Below are positions 47,364-56,082 of a stretch of DNA of 64,000 nucleotides, piece after piece; within the stretch, counting starts at the first letter, position 1; each line of letters begins with the position of its first letter. The notes beneath the pieces were generated by a model. The model was not told the origin of the DNA. It saw only the letters and a program-made list of their open reading frames with translations, and did not search any database. Made by a program: the position numbers and the translations under genes. Origin of the DNA: a bacterium (GTDB lineage: Bacteria > Zhuqueibacterota > Zhuqueibacteria > Oleimicrobiales > Geothermoviventaceae); assembly GCA_028275345.1 (NCBI GenBank), contig JAPWUV010000001.1, positions 601,661 through 665,660 on the forward strand, read 5' to 3'.

Positions 47364-49139
47364 ATGCACCGAGCTGACGAAGTTCGCAGGGGAATGGGAG
47401 GTCGTGGCGGGTTCGCGCTCATCCTCCTGCTGCTGAGCGCCGGAGCCTTTGGCTTCCGGAACGGCCTCGCCAAGGACTACCGGGTGGACAAGATCGAGGT
47501 GGAGGCGTGCGTCCGGCCGGACGGCAGCGTGCGGCTCGTGGAGAAGCGGGTGTACGCTTTCCGCGGCGATTTCTCCTGGGCCGACTATCTGCTACCCCTG
47601 CGTGGGATCGCTCGAGTCGAAAGCCTGGCCGTCTGGGAAGGCAAGACCGCCTTCGCCAGGAATCGGAGCGGAGCCCCAGGCACCTTCGAGGTGGATTCCA
47701 CGAAGGATTTGCTTTCCGTCAAATGGCATTTCCGCGCGCGGAATCAGACGCGCGTGTTCCACCTTGCCTTCGTCCTTCCTTCCCTCGTGACCGCCCATCA
47801 AGACGTGGCGGAGCTTCGGTACAACTTCATCGGTGCCGGGGACCGGAAGGAAGTGGGTGAAGCGGAAGTCCGGCTCGCGTGGACACGGGTTCCGGCGGAA
47901 AGTTCCGTGGCGGTTTGGGTGCACGGGAAAAAGCCCGTGGCTGTGACTTTCGGCCGCGACGGCAGTCTGACCTTTCGCGCGCGCCGGCTGGCCCCTCGGG
48001 AGTTCCTCGAAGCCCGAGTCCTCTTCCCGCTGACCTCGGTACCGGAGATAGCCGGCCCGCGAGACGGCCTGACGTCCGAAAGGATTCGGGGGGAAGAAGC
48101 GGCGAGAGCCGCTCGGGAAGCTGCGGAGGAGGTCGCGCGCGCCGAACGGGACGAGGCCCGCAGGCGCAGATTGCACCATGCGGCGTGGTTTCTCTCCTTC
48201 CTCACGCTGGCGGGGTTCGCTCTTGCCGCACACCTGTGGTGGAATTTTGGGAAGCCTCATGCGGTCCGAGGTGTTCCAAAGTATCAGGCCGAGCCTCCGA
48301 GCGAGAGGGAGCCTGCTCTCGTGGCGTATCTCCTCAGGGGCGAGGAGCTAGGACCCGAGGCGCTGCTGGCCACACTATTCGATTTGGCCTACCGCGGAGC
48401 GCTCCAATTCGAACGGCTGGAGGCGAACCAAGCGAAGGAAAAGGATTGGACTTTCCAACTTCGCAAGGCCGAGGTGGCTCCGTCTCTTCGGCCTTGGGAG
48501 GCGGAACTGATCCATTTTCTCTTCGACGAGCTGTCCGAGAATGGTCAGACCCTCCGCGGGGACGAACTGCGACGCAAGCGTGGCAGGCTACGCCGATGGT
48601 ACTTCACGTGGCGGAAGGCCCTGATCAGTGCAGCGGAAAGTGAGGGGATTTTCGAGCCGCTGAGCCGCGTTGCCCGGAACAAGGCTCTCGGCGTAGCGGC
48701 TACCCTGATGCTCACCGGCTTGGCATTCATGTTCGTTGCCGGCTGGCCGGGAGCGATCTCTTTCTTCCCCGGGCTGGTCCTTCTGGTCTTCGCTTTCGCG
48801 ATGGTGCGGCGCAACCCGGCGGCGCAGGAAGAGATGCTCCGGTGGAAAGCGTACTCGCGGTACCTCCGACGATTCGCCGCGAGCGGGGAGCCCGCCATGG
48901 TTCCGGGGACACAGGACCGCGCCTGGATTTACGCGCTGGTCCTCGGGCTCGGCCCGAAGCAGGTGCGTTCGCTGACGGAACGTCTTTTCGGGCCTTCGGG
49001 TGTGTCCTGGCTTGGCGTGCCTCCAGGCTCGCGGAACTCCGTCGCGTGGATGGTGAGTGTCCTCGGTTCCACCGTGGCTGTGGGTGCTGGGCCGGCCGGA
49101 GGAGGCGCAGCCGGAGGTGCCGTAGGGCGGGCAGGATGA
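47364..49139 (+). CDS. DUF2207 membrane protein
   Basis: A 591-residue protein. A signal segment (GGFALILLLLSAGAFGF) leads to an extracytoplasmic beta-rich DUF2207 domain (about 40-230: VRPDGSVRLVEKRVYAFRGD, FSWADYLLPLRGIARV). It has one membrane helix near 275, a helical cytoplasmic part, two further helices near 440-480 and a Gly-rich tail. The first ATG (47364, four bases after the previous stop) is used; ATG 47394 would make a neater signal peptide. Its role is unknown. Confidence 0.8.
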   Translation: MHRADEVRRGMGGRGGFALILLLLSAGAFGFRNGLAKDYRVDKIEVEACVRPDGSVRLVEKRVYAFRGDFSWADYLLPLRGIARVESLAVWEGKTAFARNRSGAPGTFEVDSTKDLLSVKWHFRARNQTRVFHLAFVLPSLVTAHQDVAELRYNFIGAGDRKEVGEAEVRLAWTRVPAESSVAVWVHGKKPVAVTFGRDGSLTFRARRLAPREFLEARVLFPLTSVPEIAGPRDGLTSERIRGEEAARAAREAAEEVARAERDEARRRRLHHAAWFLSFLTLAGFALAAHLWWNFGKPHAVRGVPKYQAEPPSEREPALVAYLLRGEELGPEALLATLFDLAYRGALQFERLEANQAKEKDWTFQLRKAEVAPSLRPWEAELIHFLFDELSENGQTLRGDELRRKRGRLRRWYFTWRKALISAAESEGIFEPLSRVARNKALGVAATLMLTGLAFMFVAGWPGAISFFPGLVLLVFAFAMVRRNPAAQEEMLRWKAYSRYLRRFAASGEPAMVPGTQDRAWIYALVLGLGPKQVRSLTERLFGPSGVSWLGVPPGSRNSVAWMVSVLGSTVAVGAGPAGGGAAGGAVGRAG

Positions 49140-49158
49140 CAGCCTGGAGGGATGGGCC

Positions 49159-50226
49159 TTGGACGAAAGGACGCTCCGCCGAGTTCTGGAGCTCTGCGAC
49201 GAGGGACGCTACGGCGAGGCGCTGGACGAAATCGACCAGCAGCTGCGGACAGGCGAATCCGACGCAATGCTCCAGGCCCTGATGGCGCGGGTAGCTGCCC
49301 TTGCCGGCGATCCGGAACGGCTGGGCCGAGCCACTCTGTGGCTGACCCAGAAGAAGGGGCAAGTGGAACCGGAGCTGGCGGCTGAAGGCTTCTATTGGCG
49401 CGGGGATCTCGTGAGCGCTCTGCGCACGCTCGAGGCAGCGCCCGAAGCTCGGCGGAATCGGGCCGAATGGTACTACCTGATGGCCTTGGTTCAGTACCGT
49501 CTAGGGAAGGTTCGGGAGGCGTACCGAGCCTCGCTCGAGTTTGCCCGCCTGCGAAGCGAGGCTTCCGACGAAGGCGAAGTCCTGGAGCAGGCTCTGGGCT
49601 TGCTGGCAGAGGGATCCCTTCCGGGCGATGAGCTCGAAGACTGGCGGATGATCCTGGCGGACTGCGAGACCGAAATCGAAGACGGCCGCGCCATGGGCCT
49701 GCGCCTTTCGCGGCTGAGCGAAGAGATTGAGAAAGCGGTGTGGAGCGGAGAAGCCGAGCGCAGCAAGGCCTCCTTCGATCGGGCCTTCGCTCGATTGGCC
49801 GGCCAGCTTGGGCTGGACGCACCTTTCACCGCTCAGCAGGCTGAGGAAGTGTTATTCCCGTACGTCCAGCTTCTGAAGCTGGCGGTGGTGGAGCAGGAGC
49901 TCGAACAAAGTTGGAACCGGCGGGACTGGGGCGAAATCGCTGACCGTTTCCTCGAGTTCTTCGTCGCGCGCCTGCAAGAGCAGAGGGAGCGCTTTGGGAT
50001 GCAGGATGTGGCCATCGAGAGTCAAGATCTCTTGGCGCTCAGCCGGGATCTGCCTCTCGGCGTTCTGCGCCCCCTCGTGTACCTGACCACTTTGGCCCGG
50101 TTTCCCGACCACGAGGTCGTTGACAGGATTTTTGCCGAGCGGGGCGGGGATGTAGCGGTGCTCGTGGCAATGTGTGTGGTATCGCTGGCGACATTTCTGG
50201 ACGTGCGCCCTCCATCCCGAAGCTGA
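49159..50226 (+). CDS. TPR-like helical protein of unknown function
   Basis: A 355-residue all-helical protein not recognised by family. The first 160 residues look like tetratricopeptide repeats (LELCDEGRYGEALDEIDQQL, YYLMALVQYRLGKVREAYRA). The rest is a helical bundle with many Gln, Glu and Trp residues. The start is a TTG at 49159 with GGAGGG six bases upstream, the best ribosome site available. It follows the DUF2207 gene by 19 bases, and the two may form an operon. Confidence 0.65.
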   Translation: MDERTLRRVLELCDEGRYGEALDEIDQQLRTGESDAMLQALMARVAALAGDPERLGRATLWLTQKKGQVEPELAAEGFYWRGDLVSALRTLEAAPEARRNRAEWYYLMALVQYRLGKVREAYRASLEFARLRSEASDEGEVLEQALGLLAEGSLPGDELEDWRMILADCETEIEDGRAMGLRLSRLSEEIEKAVWSGEAERSKASFDRAFARLAGQLGLDAPFTAQQAEEVLFPYVQLLKLAVVEQELEQSWNRRDWGEIADRFLEFFVARLQEQRERFGMQDVAIESQDLLALSRDLPLGVLRPLVYLTTLARFPDHEVVDRIFAERGGDVAVLVAMCVVSLATFLDVRPPSRS

Positions 50227-50312
50227 CCCTTGGAACCTCCAAGGGAGGCGGCAGGTGGAACCAGTGGACGTTTGTCTGGCAAGGAGTTCGGATTTCGGGA
50301 GGCGGATTCGAA

Positions 50313-51608
50313 ATGACGCAGATGGAAGCAGCTCGTAGAGGTGCGATCACCCCCGAAATAGCTCAGGTGGCCCGGGACGAAGGGATCCCGGCGGAGGTGG
50401 TAGCCCAGCGCGTGGCGCAAGGCAAAGTGGTGATCCTCAAGAATCGGATCTGGAACACGAAGCCGGTTGGCGTGGGCCAAGGCCTCCGGACCAAGGTGAA
50501 CGCCAATCTCGGCACCAGCTCCGAGTATTCCGACATCGAGCGGGAGGTGGAGAAGGCGCGGGCAGCGGTGAAAGCCGGCGCCGACACGGTGATGGACCTG
50601 AGCACGGGCGGGCCGCTGGATGAGGTCCGCCGCGCGGTGCGGAAGGCCGTGGAAGTTCCCCTCGGCACCGTCCCCATCTACCAGGCGGCTGTTGAAGTGG
50701 CAGAACGACGCGGCGGGATCATTCACATGACCGTCGACGACCTGTTCCGGGTGCTGGAGAAGCAGGCGGAAGACGGGGTGGACTTCTTCACCGTCCACTG
50801 CGGGGTGACGCTGGGCTCGCTGGAACGACTCCGGAAGCAGGGCCGAGTCCTGGACGTGGTCAGCCGCGGCGGCTCCTTTCTGATCACCTGGATGGTGTAC
50901 AACGAGTGCGAGAACCCGTTGTACGAGCATTTTGACCGTCTGCTCGATCTGGCTAAGAAGTACGACGTCACCCTGAGCCTTGGGGATGGCATGCGGCCCG
51001 GTTCCCTCTTGGATGCCACCGACCGCGCGCAAATTGAGGAGCTCATCACCCTCGGGGAGTTGACCAAGGTCGCGTGGGAACAGGGCGTCCAGGTGATGAT
51101 CGAAGGCCCCGGGCATGTGCCCATCGACCAAGTTGAGCTGAACATCCAGCTTCAAAAGCAGCTCTGCCACGGGGCGCCCTTCTACGTGCTTGGACCGCTG
51201 GTCACGGATGTGGCACCCGGCTACGACCACATCGTCTGCGCCATCGGGGGAGCACTGGCCGCCCGCGCCGGAGCCGATTTTCTCTGCTACGTGACCCCCG
51301 CCGAGCACCTGCGGCTGCCCACAGTGGAAGATGTGCGAGAGGGGGTGATCGCGACGCGCATCGCGGCTCATGCGGCCGACATCGCGAAGGGAGTACCCGG
51401 CGCCAGGGAGTGGGACGAGCGGATGTCCCAGGCTCGCAAGCGTCTGGATTGGCAGCGGCAGTTCGAACTGGCCATCGACGGCGAGAAAGCCCGACGCATG
51501 TGGGAGGAGGCTTCTGAGCCGGAAAACGGTGCCTGCAGCATGTGCGGGGAGTATTGCGCCATCAAGCTGGTGGAGAAGGCTCTGGGCGGGGTGAGCGTGC
51601 CTGTCTGA
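50313..51608 (+). CDS. thiC: Phosphomethylpyrimidine synthase ThiC (short form)
   Basis: A 431-residue radical SAM enzyme that converts aminoimidazole ribotide to hydroxymethylpyrimidine phosphate for thiamine. Signatures are KVNANLGTSSE, GADTVMDLSTGG, FFTVHCGVT, LSLGDGMRPGS and EGPGHVPIDQ. The C-terminal iron-sulfur motif reads CSMCGEYC, that is CxxCxxxC, one residue shorter than the CxxCx4C of E. coli ThiC. The short length and this spacing suggest the short ThiC branch, or possibly a relative such as hydroxybenzimidazole synthase. The ATG at 50313 has GGAGG 11 bases upstream; no TPP riboswitch core is visible before it. Confidence 0.86.
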   Translation: MTQMEAARRGAITPEIAQVARDEGIPAEVVAQRVAQGKVVILKNRIWNTKPVGVGQGLRTKVNANLGTSSEYSDIEREVEKARAAVKAGADTVMDLSTGGPLDEVRRAVRKAVEVPLGTVPIYQAAVEVAERRGGIIHMTVDDLFRVLEKQAEDGVDFFTVHCGVTLGSLERLRKQGRVLDVVSRGGSFLITWMVYNECENPLYEHFDRLLDLAKKYDVTLSLGDGMRPGSLLDATDRAQIEELITLGELTKVAWEQGVQVMIEGPGHVPIDQVELNIQLQKQLCHGAPFYVLGPLVTDVAPGYDHIVCAIGGALAARAGADFLCYVTPAEHLRLPTVEDVREGVIATRIAAHAADIAKGVPGAREWDERMSQARKRLDWQRQFELAIDGEKARRMWEEASEPENGACSMCGEYCAIKLVEKALGGVSVPV

Positions 51609-51649
51609 GCCTCAGAGTGCCAGGCCGTCGGACAAAATGGGAGGTCGCT

Positions 51650-53203
51650 ATGCTCGAGCCATTCCGCAATCAGTCGTACATCGATTTCTCCATCGAAGCC
51701 AACCGGCAGGCACAAGATCGAGCCCTGGAGGAGGTGCGAAGGCAGTTCGACCGAGTCTACCCGCTGTGGATTGGCGGCAAGGAGGTCGAATCAGGTGACT
51801 TCCTGAAGAGCTACGATCCCTCGGACAAGCAGCAGGTTGTGGGCACGTTCCACCGCGCCTCGCGCCAGCATGTGGATCAGGCCATCGCGGCGGCCGAGAA
51901 GGCATTCGAGGAATGGCGCTGGGTCGATCCCAAAGAGCGAGCGATTGTGCTGCTGCGTGCGGCGGAGATCCTGAAACGCCGCCGCTTCGAGATCAACGCC
52001 TGGATGATCTACGAGGTGGGGAAGAACTGGCTGGAGGCGGATGCCGACACGGCCGAGGCCATCGACTTCCTGGAATTCTATGCCCGGGAAATGCTGCGCT
52101 ACAGCGAGCGCCAGCCGGTTACCCCGGTCAAAGGCGAGTGTCCGGAGCTCGTCTACATTCCCCTGGGCGTAGGGGCCGTCATCCCGCCGTGGAACTTCCC
52201 GATGGCCATTCTTACGGGGATGACCTCCGCTGCCATCGTGACCGGCAACACGGTGGTGTTGAAGCCGGCCAGCGATTCCCCAGCGGTGGGATACCGACTG
52301 GTGGAGATCTTCCGGGAAGCGGGTCTCCCCGACGGAGTGCTGAATTATCTCCCTGGCTCCGGAGGGGAAATCGGCGACTACCTGGTTCAGCATCCGCGGA
52401 TCCGATTCGTTGCCTTCACCGGATCCAAGGAGGTGGGCTTGCGGATCAACGAGCTCGCGGCCAAGCCTTCTCCGGGGCAGATCTGGATCAAGCGTACGAT
52501 CCTCGAAATGGGGGGTAAGGACACGATCATCGTCGATCCCTCGGCAGACTTGGATGCAGCCCTCCAGGGGGTGATCAACTCGGCCTTTGGCTTCCAAGGC
52601 CAAAAATGCTCCGCCTGCTCGCGCCTCATCCTGTTCGAAGATATCTACGAGGAGTTCCTGGAGCGTCTGATCGCGGCCACGGAGAAGATCACCATTGGAC
52701 CTGTCCGCGACCCGAAGAATTGGCTCGGGCCTGTGATCAATCAGGCATCCGAAGCCAAGATCCTGCACTACATCGCGATTGGCAAGAACGAAGGCAAGCT
52801 GGTTACGGGGGGTGAGAAAGCTCCGGGGAACGGGTATTTCATCAAACCCACGATCTTCCGGGACGTACAGCCCGGGGCGCGGATCGAGCAGGAGGAGATC
52901 TTTGGGCCTGTGCTGTCCGTGCTGAAGGTGAGGACCTTCGAGGAGGCCATCCGCCTCGCCAATGCCACCGAGTATGGACTCACCGGGTCCTTGTACTCCC
53001 GCGACCGACGCCACATCCAGGAAGCGAAGCTGAAGTTCCACGTGGGCAATCTGTACATCAATCGCAAGTGCACCGGTGCTTTGGTGGGTGTGCATCCCTT
53101 CGGTGGATTCAACATGTCTGGGACTGACTCCAAGGCCGGCGGGAGAGACTATCTCCTTCTCTTCCTGCAAGCGAAATCGGTGTCCGAGAAGGTGGATTAC
53201 TGA
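51650..53203 (+). CDS. pruA: 1-pyrroline-5-carboxylate dehydrogenase
   Basis: A 517-residue aldehyde dehydrogenase that oxidises glutamate semialdehyde to glutamate, the last step of proline and arginine breakdown. Active-site residues are Cys320 (FGFQGQKCSACSR), Glu286 (LEMGGKD) and Asn182 (PPWNFPM). The N-terminal SYIDFSIEANRQ and the length match the single-function P5C dehydrogenase branch. GGGAGGT stands seven bases before the ATG at 51650; an earlier frame start is inside thiC. No proline dehydrogenase gene is nearby. Confidence 0.92.
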   Translation: MLEPFRNQSYIDFSIEANRQAQDRALEEVRRQFDRVYPLWIGGKEVESGDFLKSYDPSDKQQVVGTFHRASRQHVDQAIAAAEKAFEEWRWVDPKERAIVLLRAAEILKRRRFEINAWMIYEVGKNWLEADADTAEAIDFLEFYAREMLRYSERQPVTPVKGECPELVYIPLGVGAVIPPWNFPMAILTGMTSAAIVTGNTVVLKPASDSPAVGYRLVEIFREAGLPDGVLNYLPGSGGEIGDYLVQHPRIRFVAFTGSKEVGLRINELAAKPSPGQIWIKRTILEMGGKDTIIVDPSADLDAALQGVINSAFGFQGQKCSACSRLILFEDIYEEFLERLIAATEKITIGPVRDPKNWLGPVINQASEAKILHYIAIGKNEGKLVTGGEKAPGNGYFIKPTIFRDVQPGARIEQEEIFGPVLSVLKVRTFEEAIRLANATEYGLTGSLYSRDRRHIQEAKLKFHVGNLYINRKCTGALVGVHPFGGFNMSGTDSKAGGRDYLLLFLQAKSVSEKVDY

Positions 53204-53350
53204 ATGGGGCCGGGCTGAGGTCCGCATCGGCTGGGGGATCGGACCCGGGGAGGCCAACGTGGGGCGGTTCGACGCTTCCTTGGGCGGGTGACACCGGGCG
53301 GAGGAGGGGGGAGGTTTCCATCCCACGCCCGATTTGGAGGTGGTCTCCGG

Positions 53351-55771
53351 GTGAGTTTTGGAGTTAGAGCATCTCGGGCGCGGCGGGCCGCTGCCGGGTT
53401 CGGACAGCAGGGGGGCGGTGCAGCCCGGAGGCAGACTTGCGGCGGACCATGTGCCCCATTCCAGGGGGTTCCAACCGGGAGCTGCGTTCGCCTTGGCTTA
53501 GCGCGGGAGGGCTTACTTCGTCCGCCGACGCAGGCTTTGCTCGTCGTTGTATTGGCCGGGATCCTGTGCGAAGGGGGCGGTTCCCAGGCGGCCCAACAGG
53601 TCCGCCTGCAGGAGGCTGACAGTCTTTTGGCCTGCGGGAAGATCGAGGAGGCAAAACAGCTGTACCGGCGGCTGGCGAAGTCTGGGGAGCCGCTGGGCTG
53701 GCGGGGGCTCGGCTTCGCAGCGCTCCGGGAGGGACAATTCGATCAAGCGAAAGACGCCTTCGATCGGCTGCTGAAATCGGGGACCGATAGCTTGGCCGCC
53801 CACTACGGGCTCGCCATCGCCCACCGCGAACTTGGAGCACGGGCGGGGGGTCTCGTCCGCGCCAGTCATTGGACGCTGGCCGATCGGAACTTCGCTGCCG
53901 TGCTGCGAAACGATAGCTCCTACCGCGACGTCCTGCTCCAGCTTGCGCTCCTCGAGAGGTACAGGGGCCGATACTTCAGCGCCGTCACCCTCGGGATGAA
54001 GCATCTCGCGCGGAAGGGTGGATCCGAGGAGGCCACCTTTGTCCTGTTTCAGCTTTTCGATCACTTGGTAGCTCACGAGGCTCCGGACACGGCGGAGGGC
54101 TGGCTGCTCCGGAATGGCAGCTCGTACGCTCGCTACTTTTTGGGGGAGCTCTACAGAAGGCACGGGCAGTACGAGCTGGCCGATAGCATCTTCCGGGACC
54201 TCCTGGGGAGGGAGTTGCCCTTTCCCAAGCAGCCGGTGTGGCTCTCCCTGGCGAGAGTCTATTACGCCAGGGATGATTTCCTCCAGGCGGATGAATACTA
54301 CTGGCGTGCGGTTCGCGAGATCGACTCGAACCTTGCCGCCCGCTTCATCTTCGAAGACCTCAAGTACGTGCTGGACGAGGAGGAGCTGGCGGAGTACCGC
54401 CGGGCTGCAACGGCAAGCGAGAAGATCGCCTTCTTCACTCGATTCTGGGAGAGGCGGAATCCCCGGCCGGGCAGCCCGGACAACCCGCGCATTGGGGAGC
54501 ACTACCGCCGTCTGGATCACGCCGAAAGACAGTGCCGCTTCGATGGGCTGCGGCTACCCGTGAGCAATCCTGACGTGAGCGGGTTCCTGAGGTTCCCGCA
54601 GACCTTCTACCTCAACGACCGATTCAACGACAAGGGTCTGGTCTACATTCGCTTCGGAGAGCCGGATCTGCGCACCACGGCTCTCGACTCGGAAATCGCC
54701 TCCAATGAGTCGTGGCTGTACCGCCTGCCGGGGCGGGAGCGGCCCCTTGTGTTCCATTTCGAGATCGACGAGGATGGGGCTCCCAATGACTGGCGGCTAG
54801 TCCCCGTGCCCACCGACGACCGGATCCTGGAAAGCCGGGAGGAGTGGGACCCATCCTTCACGCGGTACCTGCGCGGCTCTCGCCTCAATCGGGACCAGCT
54901 CCGCAATGAGCTGGCAGCGGACAGCCAGACGGACGTCACCTTCGGGCTCACCCGTGACCGACACACCTGGCCCGAGGGGGTGAGGGTCTTCCCGTCGCCT
55001 TTCGGCGTGGCGGCCTTCAAGGGGACTTCCGGCACGGAGTTGGTCCTGCTCTTCGCAATCGAGGGGAAATGGTTGGAGAGCGGAAGGGACAGCCTGTGGG
55101 AGTTCGGAGCAGCCGTGTACGATCTACACTGGAACATGAAGGAATCGGCGCGGCGAACGGAGGTGATTCGCTGGTCCGACCCGGTCCTCGAGCGGAGGGG
55201 CCAGTTCGTCGGAGCACATCACTTTCAGCTCAAGCCCGGCGACTACCGCATCGGCTTCTATCTGGAAGGATTGACCACCCGCCAGATTTCGGGCTACAAG
55301 TTCCTGGTGTCGCTCCCTGCTTTCGAGAAAGAGCTACTTGCCGTCAGTGACGTCCTCCTTGGTTCGGTTGAGGACCGCCCGTCGGTGATTTGGAAACGGC
55401 GGGAAGAGAACTTCTGGCCAACTCCCGATCGCCGCTTCCGCGTGGGGGAACCCTTCTGGATCTACTTCGAGGTCTACAATCTGCGTTGCGACGAGGTCGG
55501 GCGGTCGTACTACGTCGTGGAGCTAGCCGTGGAACCCGAAGGAGGCAAGAGCAAGGGAACGCTTGCCCGCCTGTTCGGACGATTCGTCGGGGGTGCGGCC
55601 GCGAGAGTACGGACGCGCGCCGAGAGGACTGCGGAGGGACCGGACGCCTTCGAATGCCTCGCCTTGGAAATGCTGCCGCGCAAGCCCGGCCGCTACCGGC
55701 TGACGGTCACCGTCGAGGACTTGCTGGCGAAGGCGCGAGATCGCACGAGCTGCGCCTTCGAGCTCTTTTGA
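53351..55771 (+). CDS. GWxTD-type secreted protein with N-terminal TPR
   Basis: An 806-residue protein. After about 55 unclear residues there is a signal-like segment (TQALLVVVLAGILC), then TPR-like helices (AKQLYRRLAKSGEPLGW, FDQAKDAFDRLLKS). A GWxTD domain follows (about 350-500: FFTRFWERRNPRPGSPDNPR, FNDKGLVYIRFGEPDLR), with a beta-rich C-terminal half. The namesake GWxTD itself is not kept: the corresponding place reads NDKGLVY. GWxTD proteins are common in the FCB group and Acidobacteriota and have no known function. I start at the GTG at 53351, preceded by GGAGGTGG; the true start may be nearer the signal segment. Confidence 0.75.
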   Translation: MSFGVRASRARRAAAGFGQQGGGAARRQTCGGPCAPFQGVPTGSCVRLGLAREGLLRPPTQALLVVVLAGILCEGGGSQAAQQVRLQEADSLLACGKIEEAKQLYRRLAKSGEPLGWRGLGFAALREGQFDQAKDAFDRLLKSGTDSLAAHYGLAIAHRELGARAGGLVRASHWTLADRNFAAVLRNDSSYRDVLLQLALLERYRGRYFSAVTLGMKHLARKGGSEEATFVLFQLFDHLVAHEAPDTAEGWLLRNGSSYARYFLGELYRRHGQYELADSIFRDLLGRELPFPKQPVWLSLARVYYARDDFLQADEYYWRAVREIDSNLAARFIFEDLKYVLDEEELAEYRRAATASEKIAFFTRFWERRNPRPGSPDNPRIGEHYRRLDHAERQCRFDGLRLPVSNPDVSGFLRFPQTFYLNDRFNDKGLVYIRFGEPDLRTTALDSEIASNESWLYRLPGRERPLVFHFEIDEDGAPNDWRLVPVPTDDRILESREEWDPSFTRYLRGSRLNRDQLRNELAADSQTDVTFGLTRDRHTWPEGVRVFPSPFGVAAFKGTSGTELVLLFAIEGKWLESGRDSLWEFGAAVYDLHWNMKESARRTEVIRWSDPVLERRGQFVGAHHFQLKPGDYRIGFYLEGLTTRQISGYKFLVSLPAFEKELLAVSDVLLGSVEDRPSVIWKRREENFWPTPDRRFRVGEPFWIYFEVYNLRCDEVGRSYYVVELAVEPEGGKSKGTLARLFGRFVGGAAARVRTRAERTAEGPDAFECLALEMLPRKPGRYRLTVTVEDLLAKARDRTSCAFELF

Positions 55772-56082
55772 CGCCTTTCCTTCACGCTAAGCGAGCGGGG
55801 TAGAACGGCCCGTGCCGAGCCTCGGAGGAGGCTGGCTCTGCGCACTCGCGGGACGGAGCTCAGCGTGGGCGGATTGACGCCGCGGCCCCTTTTTTGGGCC
55901 GGCTCCTGTGCGGAGCGGGATGAATCGGCGTATCCTGACGGGTTGCGAGGATTGTCCAGCGGCACTCGGGAATCTCGGCGCCCGGATAGGGTCAGGGAGG
56001 CGGTGCCGGGTTCGCACATGCGGTGGCTCTGTGCGTTCACGCCTTCCCGACGTCGAGCCCTTGTCGGGAACGCGTGCTGCGT
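55772..56082. other. Intergenic region between convergent genes
   Basis: This is 311 bases without a gene. It holds a CGGCCC/GGGCCG stem with a T-rich loop (55883-55901) and a TTCCCGAC/GTCGGGAA stem-loop (56044-56070), either of which may help end the convergent transcripts. Confidence 0.5.
56044..56070 (-). terminator. Stem-loop after the radical SAM gene
   Basis: Perfect 8-base arms (TTCCCGAC at 56044-56051 and GTCGGGAA at 56063-56070) lie 13 bases after the stop codon of the minus-strand gene. There is no U-tract, so this is only a candidate. Confidence 0.35.

Noticed and set aside
50226-50313. TPP riboswitch upstream of thiC
   Set aside because: The space is only about 86 bases and shows neither the CTGAGA nor the ACCTGATCTGG-type core.
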